Shown here: positions 17,458 to 27,446 of the stretch, piece after piece | Numbering within the stretch: the stretch's first letter is position 1 | How the letters are laid out: every line of letters starts with the position of its first letter | DNA from: Porphyridium purpureum | Taxonomy: Eukaryota; Rhodophyta; Bangiophyceae; Porphyridiales; Porphyridiaceae | Assembly (NCBI GenBank): GCA_008690995.1 | Contig: VRMN01000008.1 | Span: forward strand, 744,001-808,000 | Direction of reading: 5' to 3' | DNA length: 64,000 bases | Notes under the pieces: generated by a model | What the model saw: only the letters and a program-made list of their open reading frames with translations | The model's database searches: none | What the model was told of the DNA's origin: nothing | Position numbers and translations under genes: made by a program

Positions 17458-20067
17458 ATGACCAAGTTTACCGAGGCAGTGGATCGGCTCGCGGCCGTAG
17501 AGCACGGCGTGCACGCCGCCAGCGCCGAGTGGAAGGGACGGCCTGCTGGCCCGGCAAACGCCGTGGACGCAATGGCGCAGTGCGAGGCGTGGAATCTCGA
17601 GATGAAGGAGCATGTGGAGGCGGTGGTCTTTCCGGCCGAAATCAAGGCGCAGCAGGGCTTGAAGGACCCCAGCTCGCGCATGTATGGCGAGGCCATGAGC
17701 AAGCGTATCTTGGACACTGCGCAAAAGGCCCGCACAGTGCGCGCCGAGCTGGATGAGCTGAGAGCGCTGGTCGAGAACACTGCGAAAGAGGTGATGGAGG
17801 CCAAGCAGAGGCGGGAGGAGCACGAGCGCGAAATGGAGAGACTGGAGCAAGAGACGCGCGCAATGAAGCTGGAGCAGCAGAGGCTTGAAGAGGAGACACA
17901 GAAGAGGCGCGATGCCGAGGAAGCGGCCGCAAGGGCACAGGCTGAAGAGCTCGCGAAGAAGGAACGCATTGAGCGTTTTCGTCAGCGCAGGGCGGAGAAG
18001 AAGCTCGCTGAAGAAGAGGCCAAGAAGAAAGGCACCGGTCGAGCGCTCGGTAAGGCAAACGTACCCGCCGCGCCTCCTTCAACCAGCAAATCTGGAGCTG
18101 CCGATTCCCCGGTGAGGAATGATGCGTCCAAGCCGGCTGAAACGGCAGAGGACGCTCCTGCTGCGATCCAAACTGCCCGCTCTGTGCAGCCACCGCCCGC
18201 GGAGAAGGCACCGGAAGGACCCGAAGGTATTATTACGGTCAAGAGTGCAGACGGGAAAAGCTTTCAGGTGTCTGTGCGCCTTTCAGAGTCGGTGCAGTCA
18301 CTGCGGCAAAAAATTGCGGGACTTTGCAAGGTCTCGGACGCATCGAACGTGCGCATTTTGTACCGCGGCACACTACTCAAACGCGATGACAGTAGCTTGC
18401 GCGATGTGGGCATAGAGTTTGGCTCGGCTGTCCACGTCGTTGTCAAGAATCGTGACTCCGTGCCGGCTTTGACTCAATCGACTGACCCGGGAACGGCAGC
18501 GGCTGCCGCCGTCGGTGCTGCCCCACGTGTGGCCGGGAGTGGTGGCAGTGTGGATGCGGACGCGACTGCCTCCTCTGCACCCGGTCCAGCATCTTCTGCA
18601 ACCACACCTAGCCCTGCACAGTCCGGTTCGAATATGACCGGTGAAGCAGCTGGCCCACCTTCGGGCAGTGTCTTGGAAATCACAAGCGGAGCACAAGGGC
18701 TAAATGAGGTTCTCGCGAGGTCAGGTGCGACACGGCTGGTGATATGCGACTACTCGGCGCCATGGTGTGGGCCGTGCCGCGCCATTGCCCCAATCTACTC
18801 ACAAATGGCATCTGCGAATCCGCATGTGTCTTTTGTATCCGTGAATTCAGAGGCATCGCCGGCAAACGCGCAACTGGCTCGCACCGCGGGCGTGCGCGGG
18901 TATCCAACTTTTCACGCATACCGCAACTTTCACAAGCTGGGAGAGCTCGTAGGCGCAAATCCGCAACAGCTGCAACACTTCATCGAGCAGCACGCGCACA
19001 GCTCAACAGACCAACCGGCAGTGGTCCAGGCGCCATCTGTCCATCCATCTTCGTCTGTGCCTGCGCCCGTATCTGCATCCGCGCCTGGCTCGTCGTCATT
19101 ACCGCAGAGTCCTGGTGCGTCAGTATCAATGACGCAGCGTGTGATGGCCGCTCTGCGGATGCTAAAGGCCGCATGCGCGACACCTAGCGAGTTCCAGGTC
19201 GCAGCGGAGACCCTTATCACGTTCGTGCGTAATGTGGAGACGAACCCGGGCGAACCCAAGTTTCGCCGCATCAAGTTGAGCAACGCAGCATTTCAGCGTC
19301 GGTTGGCGCACCGTGCGGGCGGTATTGAATGTGTGCGCGCGTTTGGATTTGAAGAATCGCTTGATCCAGAGACAAACGAGCGCGTGCTTGTCATGCCGGA
19401 AGCCTCTGCGCGTAATCCGGAGCTCGGAACCGTGCGTAGGCAGTTGGAGGCCGCAGTGGCGGCGGCTGCTCCTGCTGGACACGCAGGCACCGGAGCACCT
19501 ACCGCTCCCGGGATGGGCAGCAGCAACAGCAGCTTTGGCGGTACTTTTCCGGCCATGCCGTCCTCGACTCCGCCCGGCATGCCGCAGCCACCACCAGCAG
19601 CTATGGGTGCGTTGATGGGCGATCCATCATTTCGGAACCTTGCAAATGAGCTCATGTCCGACCCGAGTGCCATGAGCGAAGTCATGCAGGCGCAGCAAGC
19701 GATGCAGAGTGGCGATATTGGTGCTATGCAACGTCTGCAGGCCTCACCGACATTCGCGCGTCTGGCCACCGCAATGGCAGGCAATCCCGCATTTGCACAG
19801 GCCATGATGTCAGGGGGCTTACCGGGCGCGGGCGGCTTTGGAGCACCCTTCCAACCATCGCCACCAGTGCAGCGTTCGCAGGTACCTGCTGCTGGGTCAC
19901 CACCATTGCAAGTACCGCAAGAACCGCAGCAGCGTACGCTGTCACCTGAGGAGGAGGAGGAGGCGGAGCTGCAACGCGCCATTCAATTGTCATTGGAGGA
20001 GGAGCAAACGAACAGGGTGGCGCGAGGCGGCGACCAGAATTCGTCGGGTGGGACAGAGGGTAATTGA
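17458..20067 (+). CDS. UBL-thioredoxin-PUB-STI1-UIM fusion protein (ubiquitin/p97 redox shuttle candidate)
   Basis: The start is the ATG giving MTKFTEAVDR; the frame continues upstream only from a GTG. The 869-residue protein has a remarkable domain string. A charged coiled coil (about 100-200) comes first. A ubiquitin-like domain (about 257-333, GIITVKSADGKSFQVSV... LYRGTLLKRDDSSLRD) follows. Next is a thioredoxin domain (about 410-520) with active site WCGPC, cysteines 437 and 440. A PUB domain (about 558-665; TFVRNVETNPGEPKFRRIKL, FGFEESL) follows, then STI1-type repeats (about 720-795; MGDPSFRNLANELMSDPSA). The C-terminus carries a ubiquitin-interacting motif (about 830-855; EEEAELQRAIQLSLEEE). 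UBL plus STI1 plus ubiquitin binding is the layout of ubiquilin/Dsk2 proteasome shuttles. PUB domains bind the p97/VCP tail. A disulfide-active thioredoxin domain adds redox activity. Role in ERAD-like quality control is inferred; the domain calls are read from sequence. Confidence 0.9.
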   Translation: MTKFTEAVDRLAAVEHGVHAASAEWKGRPAGPANAVDAMAQCEAWNLEMKEHVEAVVFPAEIKAQQGLKDPSSRMYGEAMSKRILDTAQKARTVRAELDELRALVENTAKEVMEAKQRREEHEREMERLEQETRAMKLEQQRLEEETQKRRDAEEAAARAQAEELAKKERIERFRQRRAEKKLAEEEAKKKGTGRALGKANVPAAPPSTSKSGAADSPVRNDASKPAETAEDAPAAIQTARSVQPPPAEKAPEGPEGIITVKSADGKSFQVSVRLSESVQSLRQKIAGLCKVSDASNVRILYRGTLLKRDDSSLRDVGIEFGSAVHVVVKNRDSVPALTQSTDPGTAAAAAVGAAPRVAGSGGSVDADATASSAPGPASSATTPSPAQSGSNMTGEAAGPPSGSVLEITSGAQGLNEVLARSGATRLVICDYSAPWCGPCRAIAPIYSQMASANPHVSFVSVNSEASPANAQLARTAGVRGYPTFHAYRNFHKLGELVGANPQQLQHFIEQHAHSSTDQPAVVQAPSVHPSSSVPAPVSASAPGSSSLPQSPGASVSMTQRVMAALRMLKAACATPSEFQVAAETLITFVRNVETNPGEPKFRRIKLSNAAFQRRLAHRAGGIECVRAFGFEESLDPETNERVLVMPEASARNPELGTVRRQLEAAVAAAAPAGHAGTGAPTAPGMGSSNSSFGGTFPAMPSSTPPGMPQPPPAAMGALMGDPSFRNLANELMSDPSAMSEVMQAQQAMQSGDIGAMQRLQASPTFARLATAMAGNPAFAQAMMSGGLPGAGGFGAPFQPSPPVQRSQVPAAGSPPLQVPQEPQQRTLSPEEEEEAELQRAIQLSLEEEQTNRVARGGDQNSSGGTEGN

Positions 20068-20283
20068 TGAACACGAGTGGTGGAAGACTTTACCCGTATT
20101 GCTCGGTTCTGCCAGACCGAAGTCTTTCAGAATCCGGTAATGCGTTGAAGGATTCCTACCCCTCGCTCGGCTACTTTAAAATTTGTGCATCTGTCAGTGA
20201 ACGTACCGGAGTAAACTAGGAAGAGCATGTTGAGCTGTGTCATTTGGAAATGACGGACGAGGCGGTTTTGACAGGAGAATGGA

Positions 20284-23200
20284 TCACGGTTTAAAGGGTC
20301 TGAAGCCTTCGATTAAGCTCGGTCCGCCGAGTGCAGCGATTTCTTCCAAGATCAAATCAGTATCCGTCTGAAGAAGCGGCGGCTCGGACACACTGAACGT
20401 GCCGGCAGCTTGGCCAGAGCGCTGCGGCTGAATCTGAACGGGTTTGGCATATTCTAGGTTGTGCAAGTCGAAAGCTCGCGGAGAACGCACAGTCGGCTTC
20501 CACACGACCCCAATGCTGCTGGTTGAGCTCTCGAGAAAGTTGGCGAAGAAGATGGCGAATCGACCAAATCGCGTTTCGAGCATTTCAACAAACTCGACTT
20601 TTGGGTTGAAGCAAAGCATCTCCATTCCGAGCGGTGAAAATAGCGCGTGTCCCTCTGCGCCCATTCTGCTACCCTGCGACAAATCCAGTCTGCGCCGTTT
20701 CACTGAATCTTTGCCCTTGTGCTTCGTCTGAGCCGGCATCATCTGGAAGAGTACGGCGCGCATAGATCCCGGCAGCTGGTCGGCGGCTTCGATGTTCCAC
20801 TCGAACGATTTACACATTACCACAGAGTCAAATACGCCCAGGTCAGGTACAAAGAGACCATTCGCCCGGCGCTTCAGAAAGCCCGCCTCCGACAGCAGCG
20901 GTGCACAATTCGATACTGCGAGTCGCGCGAGAAAAACACTTCGCTTCAGAGCCGAGCGCTGCGCCAAGCTCGTGATACCAGTACTACCCGTGGCGCTCGC
21001 TTTTGGCCGAGAGAGCGATCCAAATGTCCATCCACTCGTACCTCCGCCACTACCATCAATACTGTTATCAATATCCAGTAGGACGGAAAAGCCGCGCTCT
21101 GGTGCTTGGCGTGTGTGCTCGAGCGTCCGAGCTGTGTCCGTCCGCATATCAAGGGGCTCGGTCCAGTCATGCGTGGCCACAAGATTAAAAAAGGCAAACA
21201 GCAGACTGCACGTCGAGCGCGGCGCGAGTGCAGCATTCGGAGCACACAACAGCGGCGCCGCAACAAGCAGCTCAACGAGCTCATCGCCCATATGGTTCGA
21301 AAGCATATGGCTCGCGACCCATTGTTTGGCTATACGTGCCGTATCAGCAAACGGCCCAAAGCGCATCTGAACATCGTGGAGTATGCCATGTAGTGCCGGG
21401 AGCCGTTCGTGAACCCAAAGGTGCTGCGCGAGAGCCAGCTCGGCACTCCCGTTCACCTCAGCTGGGTTTCTTCTTTCCTTCTCACACTCCCGTCGCAAGA
21501 GAACGGTCTCAGCAGTGATGTGAAGCAAGACTCGGAACACCACAGCGTCATCCTGACCTTTCGCAAATGTAATCCGGGGTCGCAGTGTTATCCAAACACA
21601 GTCGCGGCTCGCATGTGCCGCTTCCCATCCCATCGCGTCAAGCTTTGAATGAGCAGTGAGCTGCGACGCCAGAGAAACATACATCGCGGCCTTGACCGCG
21701 CGTAGTGCTTCTACGTCGTCCGGCCACGCCGTCGAGCTCTCTGCCGTGAGCACTAGATCTACGCTCTGTACGGGTTGTCCGTGCCTGACTGAAGCACCCG
21801 CGAGGTACTGAGATGTTGCCGCGCTTGTTCCGCGGACGAGTGCGCTGCCCTGAGCGTACCGCACGGTAACAATGTGCAACGGGAACTTGTCCGCGGGGAG
21901 CGCACACAGCACTTTGGACAGGGTGTCAACGCACTCGGCAACACGCGCGCGCAATCTGAGACGTTGCTGCTCATGCTGCGCTGAATCGTAGTCGCCGCTA
22001 AAAGCCGAAGCGATTCTGCTACACTGAAAATCCAGCGTCACAGCAAGCTGCGCGGGGCGCTGGATAGATACACCATACAAACTCACCGCTCGGAGTAGAA
22101 TGACATGCAAAAGAGCCACGCGCATCCCGTGTTTGCGGACAAGCTGGTCGTCCGGCTCCCACACCACCGCCAGGTCGATTTGGCCATCCTGGAATCGCCG
22201 CCGACTCACCGATGCCTGACCCCAGAACTGCACAAACGCGCGCTTGAGCTCGGCCGAACCACTAGCGTCTGCCACGCGGTCGACACGCTGGAATAGCTGG
22301 CTGTCCGGTTTGTCACCGCGCAGCTTGAAGCCGATTGCGTATGTTTTCTCGGACGAGGAGTCCTTGGACCGTGAAACGGAGCACATGCACACGTACAATG
22401 CGCGCTGGCGAAGCGCAAATCGCGCCACGCACTCGAGCAGCAGCGAGGAGCATGTGCTTGGCCCAGTCGCTGTTATGTGTATTGACCCGTCGAACAGCAA
22501 CAAATCCTCGTGCACAAATGACTGCATCACCGGATTGCTTCGGCTGTCCACACCTCGCCCCACATCTGTGGCTTGATTTTGCCAATGATCCAACTCACGC
22601 AGTACGCGCCGCGCGAGGTGCTGCAGAAGTGTCCAGCGGCCCGGTGTCAGGCCACAGATATCCAAATCAAAATCTACGGAAGGGACGGTGCGCTCCAGGC
22701 CATCGTCATCACCTGCAAGTGGCACCGCGCCGGGACCGCTGCGGCTTACATGCACGTTCATTCCCAGCGCGATGCGGTTCAGCACGCCGCGAAGAAGCTG
22801 AATGAATGGCAACTGCCCTGACAGAGTTTCCATCGCGCGCATGGCAATCGCTGTGATCAAAAAGCCAGAATACGCGCTACTGAGCATGGTCGGCGCGGAT
22901 CCCGCCGGTACCGGTGAAACCTTTGTTCCATGACGCGTGGGCTCGCACGGACCGACGTTGGCCATGCCGGCGGTCCTGCAAAAATAGTGCTTGAGCAGGC
23001 GTACCACTAGCGGTGCATGCACATGTTTCGCGAACGCATGCCGCGCAAAAGCAGCGCTGCGCTGCGTGGTCAGTTGAAGGTCGTAAAGCACCATTTCCAA
23101 CCCGTCCAGCTTGCGCATGCGAGCACGAAGCTCCTCGTGGGTGTTCTTGGCAAACAGAGAGCTTGCGCTTCCATGCATTTCATCCAACAGTTCACTGCGG

Positions 23201-24069
23201 CGAGCCTGCAACTTTGTTCGAGATACCGCGGCCACGTGGCTGAAACTTGATTCGGATGCCGCTACGAAAAGACGCACGGTAATCATTCGGTTGCTACCCT
23301 TGCCCTCCGTTGTTTTCCGTGGAGGCGCAAGTAAGATCGAGCAAGGCGAAAATGGCTCGTCAGCCGAAAGGACTTCAGCTATGTTTGTGCTTGATAAAGG
23401 TGTCGAGCAGGAAGCATCAGCCATCTGCCAACCTCGTCCTTTGACCAGAACGTCATGCAAGTGCCGGTACAGAAGAGCAGCGTACAATGCACGCTTGTCG
23501 CGAAAGCGAGAGGGTTCAATGTCAGCAGCTTCAAACAATCCAGCAGGCGCGGTTGCGCAGAGGTCAACGACACATCCTTGCCGATCATCGGAGCACGGAT
23601 GGTCGGTCGAATTTGGTTCGCTACCCACGCCGCTGCGTGGGGGCGCACGAGCGCGAGCATGGACCAGATCATGTGCGTGAGCACCAACCACAATCACAGA
23701 CTGGGGCGGCGCGCATTTTAACCGTGCGGGGGGAGACTCGTCGTTGCTTTCGACACGTTTCTGGTAGGTGTTGGACAACAAGTCCATCGCCGGAAACATC
23801 TTTACCACCTCATGGACAGCAAGCTCATCCACCTGCGCAGCAGCAGAATTTTCACCAGCTGCTGTTCGTTTCTTTCCTTTCCTGGCCGGCGCGACAGGCG
23901 CGGTTGTCATGTCGCGCGCATTCTCGCTGACGCTGAAACTCATGCACGCGGCGCGCACCTGCTCGACGCACATCTCGTGCTGTTCCGCGCCATGAGACAT
24001 GCAAGCGCAGAGCAGCCCGCGCGCGGCGCGCTGCAGAGCATCCGATACCTGGCTCTCCCTTTTCTTCAT
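20284..24069 (-). CDS. UTP22: Nucleolar pre-rRNA processing protein UTP22/NOL6 (Nrap)
   Basis: The ATG giving MKKRESQVSD was chosen; the frame extends upstream only from a TTG. The 1,261-residue protein matches the Nrap family. It has the conserved stretches PSVDFDLDICGLTPGRWTLL and FVQFWGQASVSRRRFQDGQI followed by DLAVVWE (the FWG...RRFxDGxIxxAVVW signature). The C-terminus LGGPSLIEGFRPF is compatible with it. Utp22/NOL6 has tandem inactive nucleotidyltransferase-like folds and joins Rrp7 in the 90S/SSU processome for 18S rRNA maturation. Length is close to yeast Utp22 (1,237) and human NOL6 (1,146). It is divergent from the GRAM-like gene with about 330 bp between starts. Two GTACAGT sites point toward it. 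Confidence 0.92.
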   Translation of the reverse strand: MKKRESQVSDALQRAARGLLCACMSHGAEQHEMCVEQVRAACMSFSVSENARDMTTAPVAPARKGKKRTAAGENSAAAQVDELAVHEVVKMFPAMDLLSNTYQKRVESNDESPPARLKCAPPQSVIVVGAHAHDLVHARARAPPRSGVGSEPNSTDHPCSDDRQGCVVDLCATAPAGLFEAADIEPSRFRDKRALYAALLYRHLHDVLVKGRGWQMADASCSTPLSSTNIAEVLSADEPFSPCSILLAPPRKTTEGKGSNRMITVRLFVAASESSFSHVAAVSRTKLQARRSELLDEMHGSASSLFAKNTHEELRARMRKLDGLEMVLYDLQLTTQRSAAFARHAFAKHVHAPLVVRLLKHYFCRTAGMANVGPCEPTRHGTKVSPVPAGSAPTMLSSAYSGFLITAIAMRAMETLSGQLPFIQLLRGVLNRIALGMNVHVSRSGPGAVPLAGDDDGLERTVPSVDFDLDICGLTPGRWTLLQHLARRVLRELDHWQNQATDVGRGVDSRSNPVMQSFVHEDLLLFDGSIHITATGPSTCSSLLLECVARFALRQRALYVCMCSVSRSKDSSSEKTYAIGFKLRGDKPDSQLFQRVDRVADASGSAELKRAFVQFWGQASVSRRRFQDGQIDLAVVWEPDDQLVRKHGMRVALLHVILLRAVSLYGVSIQRPAQLAVTLDFQCSRIASAFSGDYDSAQHEQQRLRLRARVAECVDTLSKVLCALPADKFPLHIVTVRYAQGSALVRGTSAATSQYLAGASVRHGQPVQSVDLVLTAESSTAWPDDVEALRAVKAAMYVSLASQLTAHSKLDAMGWEAAHASRDCVWITLRPRITFAKGQDDAVVFRVLLHITAETVLLRRECEKERRNPAEVNGSAELALAQHLWVHERLPALHGILHDVQMRFGPFADTARIAKQWVASHMLSNHMGDELVELLVAAPLLCAPNAALAPRSTCSLLFAFFNLVATHDWTEPLDMRTDTARTLEHTRQAPERGFSVLLDIDNSIDGSGGGTSGWTFGSLSRPKASATGSTGITSLAQRSALKRSVFLARLAVSNCAPLLSEAGFLKRRANGLFVPDLGVFDSVVMCKSFEWNIEAADQLPGSMRAVLFQMMPAQTKHKGKDSVKRRRLDLSQGSRMGAEGHALFSPLGMEMLCFNPKVEFVEMLETRFGRFAIFFANFLESSTSSIGVVWKPTVRSPRAFDLHNLEYAKPVQIQPQRSGQAAGTFSVSEPPLLQTDTDLILEEIAALGGPSLIEGFRPFKP

Positions 24070-24397
24070 AATCGCGGATCCGCCGCAACGTCTGGCCGAC
24101 CTTTGCACGCATCGACAAGTTGCGCGTCGCCTCGGCTGCAAAATTTTCTTTTCGCACGCGGGCGAGCGCGGGCGCAACTGAACTTTAACTGTACTTTAAC
24201 TGTACTACAGGTACAGCGTCCCGCCACTTTTTGTTCGTTTGAGCTTGACGGTTTGACCCGTTTAACGGTTTGACCCGTTTAACGGTTTGGTCTTGTTGAA
24301 GCGTGCGTGCGTGTGGGGGGGAGAGTCTCGTGTGGATGTGCGAGCCCGTGAAGGGTTGGAGCTTGGAAGGTGCGTGCAAGTGGCGTGTCGGCGCAGC
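24070..24397. promoter_or_regulatory. Shared promoter region UTP22/GRAM-like gene
   Basis: The plus strand reads ACTGTAC at 24,188-24,194 and 24,199-24,205, i.e. two GTACAGT sites 11 bp apart oriented toward UTP22. A third partial GTACAG lies at 24,211. At 24,248-24,290 a 17-bp unit containing TTTAACGGTTTGACCCG is repeated about 2.6 times; its AACGG cores resemble Myb sites and face the GRAM-like gene. Confidence 0.5.
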
Positions 24398-26059
24398 ATG
24401 GAAGCGCGCAACTTTGTCAAGACCATTGGGAAGGCAACGAACGCGAGGCAGATACTGAATTCCGTTCAGAATGACTCGTCGCGCACGCCGGGCGCCGCGC
24501 GGTTGAGCACGCTCAGCGATGTATCTCTGGCGAAATGGAGCGGTATCGCAAGCGTGCAACAGCAGCAGCTGCTGCACAAGGACGCAAAGGCACCGGGCTC
24601 GTCGCGCGCGTGGCTCTTTTTTATGGAGTTCCACTTGATTGTGTATAACGAGAGCCTCGAAAAATCGCTCTCGCGGCCTATTATGTACACACAGATCAGC
24701 TCCATTGACGATGACTCGGCCAAGAAGAAAAGCGATCGACTCTGTATCACAGACACATCGGATACGTGTGTCACATTTACTTTTCGAAGCGCGAAAGAGC
24801 GCGACGAGGCAAGAAGCAGGCTGGAAGCGCTCGTAAAGGAGCACGCTGGCTCCAAACCGGCGGCCAACGCCAGTGTACCGTTCCAACCTTTAGCTTCCGT
24901 GCTTAATTCAAAAGCGTTTGATGCAGCGACAAGCAGTGCGAATTTGTCGAACCATGGACACGGCAATGACGATTCTCTGTCGCGTGGTATTCGGTCACCC
25001 GTGTTTTCCTCAACTACTGCTGACGTTCTGTCTGGGACATCAGCATGGGACGCCCTTTCCGCAGTCATGATGCCAGCATCACCGCGCTCGACTGCGCCCC
25101 ACTCGGAAGAGACTGAAAAGGTCGCCAGTGATGCAGATGCAACAACGATGGATGAAACCGATGCAGAGGTACGATACGTTGACGCAAAGGGTGTGTCAGT
25201 GGTGACTTTGCTGATGGCCTTTGCTGTGTGCATCTTTGCATTTACAGTTCTCATCATCGTGAACAGTCAGGCATCGTACGCGTCCGAGCTGCGCACGCGG
25301 ATCATTAGTTTGCGTGCAAGTTCACCTTCATCGTCGTCTAGCCAAGCGTCTGCCAAGGCCGATGCGAAAGCCTTTGCGCAAGAATCAAGCCTGCGCAGCG
25401 ACCGTACTGCCCCGCCACACCAGGACTCCCTGAATGAGCTGTTTCGGCAGCAGTTTGCTGTGAATCGGCGTGCTCGCGCGCGATCATCAAGGCAGGAAGG
25501 CCGCAAAACGATGAAGGAAGAGATGCGAGGCCGATTGGGAGCAGCTGACGCCGACATGCATGACGACTTACTGCCGCTTATTGTGTTCAAAATGGACCGC
25601 GTAGCGCCTGACGAACATCTTCCCCCGACGGGTCCGGCTGCGGCCACACCCAGCGTAGCGGACACCTTGATCGACGCAAGCGCAACCGGGAGTCATGACG
25701 GTATCCGTGCACCAGAAGCAGACCCCTCGCAGCATGCACAGCCCGGATCGACGTCGTGCGTGATTCCGCAGACCATCCAGAAGCTGCCGCATCTGTCAGA
25801 CGACGTTCTGGAACTACTTGTGTCGCACACACTGCACGAGCTCATGGAGCGGCACGTGCGGAACGCGCTAGGCAGCGAGATTGTGCAGCTTGTGCGGAAC
25901 AAGCAGCTGCCTCTCTACGACCCGCACGTTCTGGCCCTACTGGCTTCCAAACCGGGCGATGCAATTCGCGCGCACGTGCTTTCGTACCTGCTTGATGATA
26001 AAGCATCCACGGCGTCGTTTGGGTCTGGCTCGAACGCAGAAGACACAGCAGGTCCATAG
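24398..26059 (+). CDS. GRAM/PH-like domain membrane protein (function unknown)
   Basis: The ATG gives MEARNFVKTIGKATNARQIL; the frame extends upstream only from TTG. In the 553-residue product, residues about 40-155 look like a GRAM/PH-like fold: WLFFMEFHLIVYNESLEKSL, a YTQISSIDDD strand and CVTFTFRSAKERDEARSRLE. A Ser/Thr-rich linker follows, then a single membrane helix near residues 265-290 (VTLLMAFAVCIFAFTVLIIV). A charged disordered stretch and a C-terminal helical region (DDVLELLVSHTLHELMERHV) complete it. A lipid-binding domain plus one membrane anchor recalls membrane-contact-site proteins, but no sterol-transfer (VASt/StART) domain is visible. The gene is in tandem with RBM22, 100 bp between stop and next ATG. 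Function is not assigned. Confidence 0.72.
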   Translation: MEARNFVKTIGKATNARQILNSVQNDSSRTPGAARLSTLSDVSLAKWSGIASVQQQQLLHKDAKAPGSSRAWLFFMEFHLIVYNESLEKSLSRPIMYTQISSIDDDSAKKKSDRLCITDTSDTCVTFTFRSAKERDEARSRLEALVKEHAGSKPAANASVPFQPLASVLNSKAFDAATSSANLSNHGHGNDDSLSRGIRSPVFSSTTADVLSGTSAWDALSAVMMPASPRSTAPHSEETEKVASDADATTMDETDAEVRYVDAKGVSVVTLLMAFAVCIFAFTVLIIVNSQASYASELRTRIISLRASSPSSSSSQASAKADAKAFAQESSLRSDRTAPPHQDSLNELFRQQFAVNRRARARSSRQEGRKTMKEEMRGRLGAADADMHDDLLPLIVFKMDRVAPDEHLPPTGPAAATPSVADTLIDASATGSHDGIRAPEADPSQHAQPGSTSCVIPQTIQKLPHLSDDVLELLVSHTLHELMERHVRNALGSEIVQLVRNKQLPLYDPHVLALLASKPGDAIRAHVLSYLLDDKASTASFGSGSNAEDTAGP

Positions 26060-26158
26060 TGATGCGGCGTTTGCAGCCTCAACAGCAGAAATAAAAGGGC
26101 AGATATTCACACCGCTAATTTGGGAAAAACGCTGCGACAACGTGTGAAAGATCTGAAA

Positions 26159-27247
26159 ATGCAGGAAGCGCCGACGCCGGCATCGACGCCGTCATTTCCG
26201 CTGCTGTGTGAGACATGTCTCGGGCCCAACAGGTGCGTGCGCATGACGCGCGATGAGCGCGGCCGGGCTTGCAAGGTTTGCGAGCGGCCTTTCCTAGAGT
26301 TTCGCTGGAAGCCGGACGGCGCAAACACGCGCCACAAAAAGACAGAAATATGCTCGACGTGTGCGCGCGCCAAGAACGTGTGCCAAACGTGCATGTTTGA
26401 CCTCAACTTTGGACTGCCGGTCGCAGTACGGGACCAGCTATTCGGTCTTGGCGGCGCGCCAGACGCGCCCTTGGCTGGCGGCAGTACGATTCCGCAGAGC
26501 CAGAAGATGCTAGAGTATGCGGCCATGAAGAACGAAGAGGCCGTCTTGGATGGAAGCGTGGCCAAGCTGTATGATAGCCAGGCATCCAACGCGCCGATAT
26601 TGGCCCATCAATTGGCTCGGCGCGACCCAAAGTACGACCGCAACCGCGCACATGTGTGCTCGTTTTTTGTCAAGGGCGAATGCAAACGCGGCATATATTG
26701 TCCGTACCGGCATGATATGCCAGCGAGTGACAAGAGCTCGCTGTCGGACCAAAAGTTCAAGAACAGATATTATGGCGTGGACGATCCGCTAGCCGCGAAT
26801 ATTCTGAGTAGGGCTGCTGAAAAGAGGAATGACGCGAGCCAGGTGACGATCCCGTCGTGCGACGACAACACAGTGCGCTCGTTGTACGTCGGTGGAATCC
26901 CTTCTACGTGCACAGCAGGAGAGTTAGTCAACACATTCAAGGCGTTTGGGGCAGATTCAGAGGGCGTGCGCCTTGTGTCGGAGCGGGGCTTTGCATTCGT
27001 GGACTTCCAAACACATGACCAGGCCAGCGCCGCGCTCCACGCGCTGCACAATCGTTTGGAGTTGGGAGCTGAGAGGAAGCGCGTCTCGCTCAACTGGGCA
27101 AAGTCGAGGGCCGCGGGAGCCAAGCGTGGCCGGCCCACAGACAGCGAAGCTCGTGGTGCACGTGAGCGCGACCCCAAACGGCCGACGACCGTGCCGCTGC
27201 CCAGCGAATCACCCACCCAGCTCGGCTCGCTGCCCAGGAAACCGTAG
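26159..27247 (+). CDS. Pre-mRNA splicing factor RBM22/Cwc2
   Basis: The ATG giving MQEAPTPAST was chosen because conservation with RBM22 begins at FPLLCETCLG; the frame opens earlier with TTG. The 362-residue protein has the N-terminal Cys-rich Torus module (CETCLG, CKVCERPFLEFRW, CSTCARAKNVCQTC), a CCCH zinc finger (CSFFVKGECKRGIYCPYRH) and an RRM (SLYVGGIPS...GFAFVDFQT). The C-terminal tail is disordered. RBM22/Cwc2 contacts U6 snRNA and the catalytic centre of the activated spliceosome within the NineTeen-related complex. Retention of such a core factor in a genome with almost no visible introns implies that splicing persists. The fit with human RBM22 is strong through the RRM. Confidence 0.94.
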   Translation: MQEAPTPASTPSFPLLCETCLGPNRCVRMTRDERGRACKVCERPFLEFRWKPDGANTRHKKTEICSTCARAKNVCQTCMFDLNFGLPVAVRDQLFGLGGAPDAPLAGGSTIPQSQKMLEYAAMKNEEAVLDGSVAKLYDSQASNAPILAHQLARRDPKYDRNRAHVCSFFVKGECKRGIYCPYRHDMPASDKSSLSDQKFKNRYYGVDDPLAANILSRAAEKRNDASQVTIPSCDDNTVRSLYVGGIPSTCTAGELVNTFKAFGADSEGVRLVSERGFAFVDFQTHDQASAALHALHNRLELGAERKRVSLNWAKSRAAGAKRGRPTDSEARGARERDPKRPTTVPLPSESPTQLGSLPRKP

Positions 27248-27250
27248 AAA

Positions 27251-27257
27251 GTACAGT
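27251..27257 (+). promoter_or_regulatory. GTACAGT site upstream of HMCES
   Basis: A single GTACAGT lies immediately after the RBM22 stop codon and 190 bp before the HMCES ATG. Confidence 0.4.
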
Positions 27258-27446
27258 GCGTACACTTGATCATGGTAAATCTGGCGGCTGTGATATGCGG
27301 CGCGGGGCTGCTGGTTGAACGGACAGGGAACGAGGCGCGACTGCGGCAGGGGGGGATGTTTCATGCTTGCCTGGTCGGGTGTTGCGTTAGTTGGGTGTTC
27401 CCACGCATCTGGTGGCGCTTATTCCTGGGTGGTGCGGAGACCAGAC

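Noticed and set aside
27315-27446. 44-residue N-terminal extension of HMCES
   Set aside because: It would bury the catalytic cysteine, which must be residue 2; the extension begins with TTG.
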